From NCBI RefSeq assembly GCF_958298935.1, contig NC_084925.1:16675001-16739000 (forward strand): 64,000 bases of DNA. The letters are read 5' to 3'. Below are positions 55,076 to 64,000 of this stretch, piece after piece. Below the pieces are notes generated by a model. The model was not told the origin of the DNA and searched no databases. It saw nothing but the letters and a program-made list of their open reading frames with translations. The DNA is from Phragmites australis. Lineage: Eukaryota > Streptophyta > Magnoliopsida > Poales > Poaceae. The first letter of the stretch is position 1; the number at the start of each line of letters is the position of its first letter. The translations under genes and the position numbers were made by a program.

Positions 55076-55587
55076 CTACTCGCTCAAGAATTGCAAATTT
55101 TTGTGAATATTACTCTTTTGTTTCCTCTTTGGAGCCTTTGAAGGTAGAAGAAGCTCTTGAAGATCCGGATTGGGTGATGGCCATGCAAGAGGAGTTAAAC
55201 AACTTCAAAAGGAATGAGGTCTGGTCCTTAGTGGAAAGACTAAAACAAAATGTAATTGGCACAAAATGGGTTTTCTGCAACAAACAAGACGAGAATGGGA
55301 TAGTGACAAAGAACAAGGCAAGGTTGGTTGCTCAAGACTTCACGCAAATTGAAGGTTTGGATTTTGGTGTGACTTATGCTCCCGTAGCTAGGCTTGAGTC
55401 AATTCGCATATTATTAGCCTATGCTACTCACCATGATTTCAAGCTATACCAAATGTGCGTGAAGAGTGCATTCCTTAATGGACCAATTTTCGAATTGGTA
55501 TATGTGGAGCAACCACCCGGTTTTGAAGATCCCAAGTATCCTTCATATGTCTACAAACTCCATAAGGCGTTCTATGGGCTAAAGTAA
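55076..55587 (+). pseudogene. SIRE reverse transcriptase, first part
   Basis: Open from before 55129 to a TAA at 55585. It contains EPLKVEEALEDPDWVMAMQE, NVIGTKWVFCNKQDENG, KARLVAQDFTQIEGLDFGVT and VEQPPGFEDPKYPSYVYKLH, the Copia RT fingers and palm. The TAA sits where relatives have CAA (GLK-Q-APRAWYE), one C-to-T change. Catalytic residues lie in the next segment. Confidence 0.88.
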
Positions 55588-56663
55588 GCACCAAGAGCAT
55601 GGTATGAATGCCTTATGGATTTTCTTGTTAAAAAGGGCTTTGAAATAGGCAAAGCCGATTCTACTCTTTTTACTAAAAATATTGATGATGATTTATTCGT
55701 TTGCCAAATATATGTCGATGACATTATATTTGGTTCTACTAATCAACAATTTTGTGAAGATTTTAGTAGGATTATGACAAGAAGGTTTGAGATGTCAATG
55801 ATGGGAGAATTAAAGTTCTTTCTTAGATTTCAAATGAAACAACTCAAGGAAGGAACTTTTATTTGTCAAACAAAATATATCAAAGACACGCTCAAGAAGT
55901 TTGACATGGAAAATGCCAAACCCATCAATACAACCATGAAAGCCAATGGTCATCTCGATCTCAATGAAGATGGCAAAAGCGTGGATTAAAAGGTATATCG
56001 CTCCATGATAGGTTTTTTACTTTATCTTTGTGTATCTAGGCCCGATATCATGCTTAGTGTGTGTATGTGTGCAAGATTCCAAGCCGCTCCAAAAGAGTGC
56101 CATTTAGTGGCCGTTAAGAGGATTCTTCGATATTTAATTCATACACCTTACCTTGGCTTATGGTATCCTAAAGGGTCATCCTTCGACCTTATCGGCTATT
56201 CGGATTCCGATTATGCCGGTTGCAAAGTGGATAGGAAGAGCACCTCAGGGACTTATCAATTCTTGGGTAGGTCCTTGGTGTCTTGGTCTTTAAAGAAACA
56301 AAACTCCGTAGCCCTATCCACCGCCGAAGCCGAATATGTTGCCACGGAAGCTTGTTATGCTCAACTCCTATGGATGAGGCAAACCTTGAGAGATTATGGC
56401 CACAACATGACCAAAATTCCACTTTTATGCGATAATGAGAGTGCCATCAAAATACCAACAACCCCGTGCAACACTCAAGAACCAAGCACATAGATATTAG
56501 ACATCATTTCTTGAGAGACCATGCAACAAAACGGGATATCAACATTCGCCATGTGAGAACCGAAAGACAACTAGCCGATATCCTCACTAAGCCACTAGAC
56601 GAGCAAAGGTTTTGCGAGTTGAGAAGTGAATTAAATATCCTAGATTCTCGCAATGTGGTTTGA
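55588..56663 (+). pseudogene. SIRE reverse transcriptase end and RNase H
   Basis: 55588-55989 carries the catalytic IYVDDIIFGSTN and MSMMGELKFFL, ending at a second CAA-to-TAA change (55987). 56005-56493 continues with CVSRPDIMLSVCMCARFQA and RNase H (YSDSDYAGCKVDRKSTSG, ALSTAEAEYVATEACYAQLL, LCDNESAIKI). A frameshift near 56455 moves the end (RTKHIDIRHHFLRDH, ADILTKPLDEQRF) into the frame 56466-56663. The remaining domains are in canonical order. Confidence 0.88.
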
Positions 56664-57508
56664 ACTGTTGCATACATTTGATTGTTATAGTGTTATAGCT
56701 TTCATAGCTAGGAGTTTGCAAAAATTGCATTTTATGTGCTATTTTTCAAATTATTTGAATCTTTGATCTTTCGATCATAATTTGCTACTTGTGATCATAG
56801 TTATGTAATGATGCTTGTTGGCTGATCACAAGTGGTAAAATAGTCTTATATGTCCAACTATTCATCTCCCAAAAATTCCTCCTTGAATCTCAGCAAATTC
56901 TCAGTTCTGTCACAGTTCCAGGTGCCAGAATGTCCGGTCTTCACCGGAGTATCCGGTACCTGATACTATTCATGTATTCGCTGAATTCTGTCCAGACTCC
57001 AAAACCCGGAATGTCCGGTCTTCACCGAAGTATCCAGTAAAGTGTCAGGTCCGGAGTCTCCAGGCTCTCCAGACTTTTTATCCCTATCCTACCCGAACAG
57101 TTACTTTTCCCCTCCACATACATCTTCGTTCAACCTCTCTCCTCTCAAGCAATCCCCTCTGGCGATTTTCAAGAGTGACCAAGGATTTTTGTCATCTCTC
57201 ATTGTTTCTCTCTCAAATCCAAGGTCGGATCTCCGGACTTCCCTATTCATCGATTCTCCGGTACTTTTTTGAAAAATCTCCCGATCTCTCAATGCCCTTC
57301 TCTAGAATCAATTTCCTCTGGTAGACTTGTTCAATATCAATCCTAGAACTTATTGCTCCAATAGTTTCATCTTCGGGCTGTCCGGAGTATCCGGTGAACA
57401 CCGGTGATATACTCCGGCCTCTGTCAGATTTTCTGGAACAGCCCATTCTTCATGCAAATCTCGCTGCATCTTAAATCCATCTCTCTCGTGTATCTCAGGA
57501 ATCTTGAT
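56664..57508 (+). other. SIRE spacer between pol and the extra ORF, with palindromic motifs
   Basis: No coding motif. It contains three further copies of the CCGGAGTATCCGGTG-type motif at about 56930-56965, 57005-57035 and 57375-57415, so the motif is not confined to the LTR. Confidence 0.75.
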
Positions 57509-58995
57509 ATGGCAGGAGATTGATATGTGCAAGGTCACACCTTCGAGAGAAAGAAGAAGCAAAGAAGTGATCTTCGTGCACAAGAGCAAAGTGCTCCCGC
57601 ACAATCAGAGGACAGTGGTAGCGGGCACTCAAGCGGCGAGCGAGTTCGGAAAGTGGTGAAGAAAGTGAAATCACCTCAAGCCACCGGACGTGGCATTCGT
57701 CTTGAAGAAGGAACTATTTATGAAGGGTCTCAAAGAACAAGTGTTAGTCTAGGTAGAACAAAGAGTCAAGTTGGCAGAGGTCGAGAAAGTGGACGAGGAA
57801 GGGGATCAGCCTCTGTGACAGCGGGAAGAGGAAGAGGAAGCTTGTCTTCTCGAGAAGAGAGAGGCAAGGGTATTGCCATGGGGAGTAGCTCCGGGTCTCC
57901 TGATGATTTTGAAGAAGAGCATGAAGAGGAGCGAGAAGAGGATAATGTGATAGGCCCTCTGAAGCTTCACAGACCCATCAAAACAGCTTCACCATTTGAA
58001 ACCCCAAGGGAAACAATCAACTACATGAAGCATGCTTCGAAGGTAAATTCCGAGAGGCATGTAAATCCTTTTGAGTATGAGAAGAACGTCACTGATAACT
58101 TTTGGAATGACTTCCAATCGGATTTTTATGAGACAGTCATTCTCACCAAGAAGAAGCCTATAACTCACATGCAGTGGATAGATTAGGATTATATGGCACA
58201 GAAGGATGATTCTGTGTTCAACGAGGTCATAGCTGCCTGCGAGCACAAAAAGGCGAAGAACATCATGGCATTTAAATATGATTGATGTGAAGAAGTAATA
58301 GCACAATTCTATTCCACAGTCTGGTTTGATGGAGCAGAAAACCCCTTCATGCACTGGATGACAGAGGGAGAGCAGTAAAGTGAGTTTTAGAGCTTTTGCT
58401 CACCACTTTCGGTTTGATACTCATGACACTCACAAAGATTAGATTCATAACGAGGATCAACTCACTTTGAAAGAGTTAGGTTTCATGTATCTCAATCATA
58501 GAAGGGTTGAGTTTGGAAAACTTACTGGTATGAGGCCTTTCTATAGATGTTTGAACTCTCTTTTTCGGCTCATGTTGGCATCCAAGAGCGGAGATGCAAC
58601 CATAGTGTAAAGTATTTCGAGAAATCTTCATTAAAGCTCCCTCTCCATCGCCATCTCCACCTCGTGTCCCCCCGAGCACTAGAAAGATTGCTTCAAGACG
58701 TGCTCCATCACGAGGATCATCTTTTATCAAGAGTGCTCTCAAGGCCATATTCAATGTGTGTACTCACAACGCTACTCAGATTAAAGTGCAGAATGCCAGA
58801 CTAAGGAAGATGGAGAAGCAACAAAAGGCCATGTATACTTCAATGAATCTTCAGACGTCCTGCTCTCCTATTGCTTCAGGCGAAGCAGAGAGTGCACCGT
58901 TGAGTTTGAGAATCCTTGGGCTTGGTATGATGAAGCCGAAGCGGCTGCTGAGAGCTCCCAAGAGCAGCATGATGATGATTCCTCCCATGAGTTGA
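57509..58995 (+). pseudogene. SIRE extra ORF in the env position
   Basis: The proposed start ATG at 57509 is followed by a TGA at 57521. The frame is then open to 58184 (219 residues) and continues, with stops near 58284 and 58376 and a frame change after 58600, to about 58995. The N-terminal half is rich in Arg/Gly/Ser (GRGRESGRGRGSAS) followed by an acidic EEEHEEEREED run. The second part has VNPFEYEKNVTDNFWNDFQS, a segment I recognise from ORFs after pol in grass SIRE elements. The last part (NARLRKMEKQQKAMY) is probably a coiled coil. I see no signal peptide or membrane segment, so an envelope role is not supported. It looks like a nucleic-acid-binding structural protein. Confidence 0.65.
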
Positions 58996-59185
58996 GTAAT
59001 TCACTAAAAGATTAAGTGAATGATCAAGATATCACAAGGATTGCATGTGTCTCACCTTGATCTTGACTCGTATTATGAGGCAAAGGGATTGATGCTTGTG
59101 TATATCAAGGTTTAGTCGATATGATCTTTTTGTATATTTGGGAGTCAATAAGCCCTACTAGGGACCGCTATTGATTTCAGTTCGA
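58996..59185 (+). other. 3' end of the SIRE element, truncated
   Basis: Sequence downstream of the extra ORF with no polypurine tract and no second LTR. The element is cut at about 59185 by unrelated sequence. Confidence 0.55.
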
Positions 59186-59570
59186 AAAAAGGTTTGCGAG
59201 TTGTAGCCGTTTATACATGAACCTAACGGGTTACACACTTAATGGGTTGAAATATATAACACATAGATTGGATCCGTAAGAGGGTTTAAACGGATTGTGA
59301 TCTATGAGGGACTAGAGTCATAATGGGATTCCAACGTGGGAGCCCATAGTAAAATCTATATAAGGGGGGCATGGAGAGGGGTGCGTATGGTTAAGCTAAT
59401 TTGAAACCCTAGTTTCACCCTCTCCACTTGACCTCTTGAAACCCAAGTTGTATGTGCAGTGCTAGCGCACTAGCATTTGATGTTCCACCCACGGCGTGTG
59501 GATACCGTTAAGGTGTTGCTGCTAGTGCGGCGCTGATCGGCTCCGACAACAAGAATTCAGAACACTCCTA
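59186..59570 (+). mobile_element. Unassigned LTR-like fragment
   Basis: Contains a promoter-like TATATAAGG (59357-59365) and a downstream leader-like region (ccctctccacttgacctc). This is consistent with an LTR piece of another family. No termini are identified. Confidence 0.4.
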
Positions 59571-59591
59571 ACTAGGTAGTTGGAACATTCC

Positions 59592-60118
59592 TGACGATGA
59601 ATAATGGATAGTTACTATATCCAGGTACCCTAGGGTGTCCTGTAATTCTTGGAGTATATCTTTATCTCTGGAAAGGGGATCTCTCGAAGAAAGGAAACTA
59701 CCCGCAGATACCCAATGTATCCCACATTTAGGAAGGTCTATCTCTTAGAATAGGAAGGAAGAGTGCAGAGAATGTATGACACCCCTATATATATATATAT
59801 ATATGGAGCCGAGGGGCCCTGCGGAGGACATCAACCACAAGCGATACATGCCCAAATAAGTCAAGACAAGTGATTAGAAGTCATTGAAGGCCAACAGAAG
59901 CTAAGGAAGAAGTTGATGACTACATTTAGATCCATATAGGCTAGCTACCCCTTGTAATAGGCTAAGATCAATACAAGACAAACAAGACTTATGGTTATTA
60001 TCCTCAGGGAGGCTTGAACCTATCTAAAACCCCTGTGTGTTTCCCTTGTGTTTCATCTACTCAAAGTATCCCCCTATTCTTCAATAAATTTGTTAGATCG
60101 GTAGTTTACCAATCATCG
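59592..60118 (+). repeat. 5' LTR of a Tat/RIRE2-like gypsy element
   Basis: Ends near ACCAATCATCG just before TAGTTGGCGTCGTCTATC, which resembles the TTGGCGCCGTCTGTGG start of internal regions in Tat/Athila-type elements. A (TA)n microsatellite lies at 59786-59804. The left edge TGACGATGA is proposed from its inverted match to TCATCG at the right edge. Boundaries are tentative. Confidence 0.5.
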
Positions 60119-60122
60119 ATAG

Positions 60123-60137
60123 TTGGCGTCGTCTATC
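60123..60137 (+). other. Primer binding site-like sequence of the Tat-type element
   Basis: TTGGCGTCGTCTATC immediately after the proposed LTR end, similar to the conserved TTGGCGCCGTCTGTG of related elements. Confidence 0.5.
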
Positions 60138-60143
60138 AGGATC

Positions 60144-62060
60144 ATGACAAAAGATGTTGAAGAGTCTACACATGACATACCATTGACATCACCCAAAGCT
60201 TCACCAAAAACTGGTTTTTCAGATGCGGGGTTCTACGACAACTTTATCTCTCTTCTCGACGAACCGGTGATTGATTGGGTGGATTTCAGTGACGAAATTT
60301 CTGGCGATGATTCAAGTGATGAGGTAAGTCAATTTGTGAATCAATGCGCCAAAGATTATGGCATCGAGTTCAAACCACTTGGCTAATAAGACAACTGCGC
60401 ATGTCAAATCCACAGCAAGTCAAAATCAATCCCCGTAGTTTCTGAGAATATGAATTGTCAAGATAACAACCTAGAGCAATCCGATGAAGCATTCATGATG
60501 GATCTAGACACCTCCTCTAGTGGACATTATCCCCAAGAAGTCTTCACCATCAGAGACATAGGTGATGATATAGGTCACCATGATGATAACCCTACAAATG
60601 GTCGGGGTCCTCCGACCTCGACGACAATGGTTAGCCTCACGCGAGCACACCACCTTAGGCCCTTATCAGGGCCCCAGTCTTATAGTATCCCTATTATCAA
60701 TAGGGGGCTGACCACTTTAAATCTGTGACTGCTAAGAGGATCCTCCTTCTACAAGAGGCCCTCATGTGCCCTCTGACCATAGATCTAGCTACCCTAGACA
60801 GTAAGGATTGGGTGAACTTGGCAGTCGACTTAAAAAAGGAGATCATGCTCTAAGCCGAAAACTCTCATCTTGCCCTAGCTAGAAATAGTACTAATCGGGG
60901 TAGGCCAGACAATCCCCCATCATGAGACGCTTCGTACCCGAAAAGGTGTAACTCTAGGAATAAGGCTTCTCGAGATGACAATCGAGCAAATAACCGCCGT
61001 TGGACCTCACCAGTCAAGGGGCATCCGATCAGTGATTTGTGTCAGGTCATCGACAACGGGCGAAGACAGTCGAGGGCTTCCGAGGAGGCTTCTTCTACCT
61101 CTCATTGATCAAATCAGGACCAATCTCCTATCGCCATAGGAAAGACTCTCAGAGATACTGGAACCAAGCAAGGCGCCATCAACAGATGTCTGACCATATC
61201 TATGGAATGTAAGCTGGCAAGTAAGGTTTCACCCCGGGATGATCAAGAAATACAATGGAAGCACAAATCTTGTTGAGTTTCTCCAGATCTATACCACAAC
61301 CATCCAAGCAGCTTGTGGGGATGAGACGGTAATGGTGAATTACCTCCCTACAGCCCACGAAGAGGCAGCTAGGACATGGTTGACCAATCTATCGTCAGGG
61401 ACAATCTACTCATGGGAGCAGCTTCATGACGTATTTCGAGCTAACTTCTAGGATATGTATATTCACCCCAGCACGAAAAACAATCTTCACTGTTGCGAGC
61501 AGATGGGGAACGAAACCTTGCACGAGTTCATGCTCCACTTCAACAATACCCGGAATACCATCCCCAAGATCAGTGACTACGATATCATCTAGGCTTTCAC
61601 TCAGGGGGTTAAGAGCCGATGTTGCGTAAAGACATCACTAGAAAAGAACCAAACGTTTAAGGAGCTCATGTAGATCATCGATGAGTTGGCTATGGCCATG
61701 GATGCACTCCTCAACATTAAGGAAAAGACTCAGGGTATCAAGCGTCCTCAACCCGGGCTCAGTAGCAATAAGGTCCATAGCAAGCGCAAGAAGAACACCG
61801 AGGGAGGTAAGGACAATAAAGCTAAATCTGATGAAGTTTTTGCAAATCTGCTCGACATTCATCTCGATCGGCGCTTCGGTTGTTCCTGACGCATAAGCTT
61901 TACACCAGGCACCGGCGAACGAGACGGGAAGCCTTGGTGCGACTTCCACCAAACTGACAACCACAACATCTATGAGTGCCACTACTGCAAAATGATGGCC
62001 AAGGCAGAGGTCGAAAAAGCGGCTAAGGGAAAGAAGATCTAGGTTGCAACCCAAAGCAGG
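60144..62060 (+). pseudogene. Tat-type gag (decayed)
   Basis: Starts at the ATG 60144 (MTKDVEESTHD), with an acidic N-terminal segment (WVDFSDEISGDDSSDE) to 60386. After several stops the capsid core appears at 61230-61640: HEEAARTWLTNLSSGTIYSW, FRANF, NNLHCCEQMGNETLHEFMLH and FNNTRNTIPKISDYDII. A zinc-finger-like C-x2-H-x4-H-x4-C-x2-C region near 61940-62000 (CDFHQTDNHNIYECHYC) follows, then a Lys-rich end. Motif order is that of Tat/RIRE2 gag. At least eight stops are present. Confidence 0.78.
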
Positions 62061-62771
62061 GAATTTGACTTAGATGGCAATGAAGACGATATGGACAGGA
62101 TGTCTTTCAAAAAAAGGGCGAGATGAAAATTGATTGCATATTCGGTGATTTCACGTCCTATGAGTCCAAGCGGTAGTACAAGACAGTGGCCTGAGAAGTC
62201 CTAGCCGCTATCCCTAAGGGTCGTCAGGCCGTGAAGTGATCGGGCACTGAAATCTCCTTTGGCCAAGAATACTGCCCTGATAATTTTGTACGACTAGGAT
62301 GCTTCCCGATAGTGGTTGAGTCTACGGGTAGGGTAACCCAAGTCCTTATCAACGGAGTTCCTTGAACGTCCACTTCGCTAATTCACTTAGAAGAACGCAA
62401 ATTTCTTAGCCTGCTATCATGCCGATTACTCAAGCCTTCCATGGTATAGTACCTAGGTCTTCGACCACTCCCATCGGCCAGATATCGCTACCCATTACCT
62501 TCGGGAAGCAAGATAGCTTCCCAATAGAAAAAAATTTGTTCGACATGGTCGACTCCAGGGAAGACCAACCATAGCCAAATTCATGGCAGCCATGCATTAC
62601 GCTTGCCAGTGTGTGAAGATCCCAGGATCCGAGGGAGTCATCACCATCTGGGGCTGCACGAAAGTAGGTCTCTGTTGCGACAAGCCAAGTCTCGACATTG
62701 CGGTTCAACACCAACCAAGCGAGGAACCTAAATGCTCAAGAATCAAGGTGGACAAGAAGACTAAGTCATAA
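62061..62771 (+). pseudogene. Tat-type protease region (decayed)
   Basis: Fragments of the protease-RT linker: near 62490-62540 a frame with PITFGKQDSFPIEKNLFDMV, then KFMAAMHYACQCVKIPGSEG, VITIWGCTKVG and CDKPSLDIA at 62583-62700. This corresponds to the conserved GRPTLYKFMAVAHYAYLVLK-type block after the protease of Tat elements. The sequence leaves pol here: no RT, RNase H or integrase motif follows. Confidence 0.7.
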
Positions 62772-64000
62772 CTACGATAACAACGCCTTAAGATGCAAAC
62801 CTAGAAACCCGGAGGCTTAGCTTCCTGACTAGTTCGGATCCCATGGAAAAGCACCTACACTACTCCAGAGGCAATAAGGGTCACTGCTTATCGTCTTAAT
62901 CAAGTTTGTATCATTTAGGTTGAAGACAATAGATCTACATAGCTCGTTGGTCGTCAATAAACTCTGTAATTTCTAAGTATACTTCCTTATAATAATAAAA
63001 ATCATATTGCCTAGAAAGTCGATCGATTTTCTTTTTCTGCCTTACTCTTTCTGAGCATCCTCAAGCCTGACAAACGAGTAAGGCGCTTCTCAGATCCTTC
63101 ATCCCAAACGCGCACTCGGGATGGTGAAAAGTTTTCCTCGACCCAAGGGCTACATGAGTTCTCTTTACTTTATTATGTTTTTTCTATGCGGATTACCTAT
63201 TCGGAACTCTTATTTCCAAGTAGATAGTTAGGGGCTTAATAAGTATTGGTCACTAGAAACCAAAAACAACATATTGTGTACCTTCTGAAAGCAGTTGCGT
63301 CACGAATGCAGGGTTGCAAAAAGTCTCCTTATCGCATTCCATGAGTGACTGGGGGCTACGATGCCTCCCGGTCAAGTGAACCTAAGGCTAGTTGTAATAA
63401 GCGCTCTGACTAGCGATCAACGCGTCCTGATCTAATCAAAGGAATAGGAAGTTCACGATATGCTATCAAGAACGTTCAGCGCAAAGCACTCCCATGTATT
63501 GAGAAAAGCATCTAATTTTCAATTAATAAAGTATATCAATTTTTGCCTATTTTGAGATAATGCCTTAACAGAGAGAAAAAAATTGAGATAAGTTGCAATT
63601 CAGGAACTTATACCCACGCGCACACTCGGTTTTTTGGACTGCCCATCTGGGTATCCTTCCCCGATAACCGATCAGGGACTTCACTACAGTCATACATAGG
63701 TATTCTAGTAGAAGTAGGAATCCTCTATTTAACAAGATTTTTTGAGCTCTTTTACATATAAGCTCCTGGAGAAATGATTACAGAAGGTCCTAAAAGAGCT
63801 ACTCAGTAAGAGGAAGGAGAGACTCCCTTGTCTCTCTCCAACCACTAGTGCCAACGGATGAGACCTGGTCGTCGATGTTCTAGTCCCATGCTGAGCTCAC
63901 CGGTGTCGTCACCCAATCATCAACATCTCCTATGACATAGGGTTTGGTAGAGGCATTGGCTCTCCACCCTCTTCGTCAGTGCCACTGCTTTGGCTACTCC
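62772..64000 (+). other. Tat-type 3' non-coding region, no gene recognised
   Basis: Words such as gagtaaggcgcttctcagatcc, cgcgcactcggg (63110 and similar at 63620), and gggggctacgatgcctcccggtcaagtga-like sequence at 63355-63385 resemble the long 3' region between pol and 3' LTR in grass Tat elements. The stretch 63830-64000 is GC-richer and may begin an antisense ORF, but no domain can be read. The 3' LTR would lie beyond the window. Confidence 0.5.

Overview
This is a window of plant nuclear DNA. The retrotransposon families, a Stowaway MITE with CTCCCTCNGTC-type ends, a CACTA element and an L1-type LINE all point to a grass (Poaceae). Roughly 85 percent of the window is transposable elements stacked inside one another. 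I see one convincing cellular gene: a minus-strand zinc-finger-repeat protein of the WRKY19/loricrin-like family at about 33.6-38.1 kb. There are no rRNA genes, CRISPR arrays or bacterial-type features.

Layout. 1-2140: right end of a gypsy (Tat/Grande-like) element with an antisense ORF and its LTR. 2141-28591: a Tekay-like LTR fragment split by a large nest. Inside it, Tekay/Del chromovirus 1 (2190-20544, minus strand, TSD CAGAT) carries a CRM-like gypsy element (12678-19742, minus strand) in its 5' LTR. A second CRM-like element (from 21003, minus strand, TSD CTCTC) lies next to it. That second element lacks gag, carries a 1.38-kb solo LTR insertion (23423-24799), and was tandemly duplicated together with its left flank; the second copy then collapsed to a solo LTR (27655-28301). 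28933-29620: CACTA end. 31.1-32.1 kb: unidentified exon-like fragments. 33.6-38.1 kb: zinc-finger gene. 38543-41762: 5'-truncated LINE with a perfect 13-bp TSD, about 0.4 kb upstream of the gene's proposed 5' end. 42037-42279: Stowaway MITE. 42.3-50.3 kb: decayed minus-strand Copia element split by a 4.9-kb solo LTR and holding a four-copy 298-bp tandem array. 50454-51372: CRM-like solo LTR. 51924-59.2 kb: SIRE-type Copia element (plus strand) with an in-frame gag-integrase fusion and an extra env-position ORF. 59.6-64.0 kb: Tat-type gypsy deletion derivative.

The item I consider most novel is in Tekay element 1. Its extra ORF upstream of gag (ORF0, 9802-10566, minus strand) begins with a peptide that closely resembles the histone H3 N-terminal tail around Lys9. 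The same element encodes an integrase with a chromodomain, the kind of module known to read H3K9 methylation. Almost all element ORFs are broken, often at codons consistent with C-to-T decay of methylated DNA. No element here looks autonomous.
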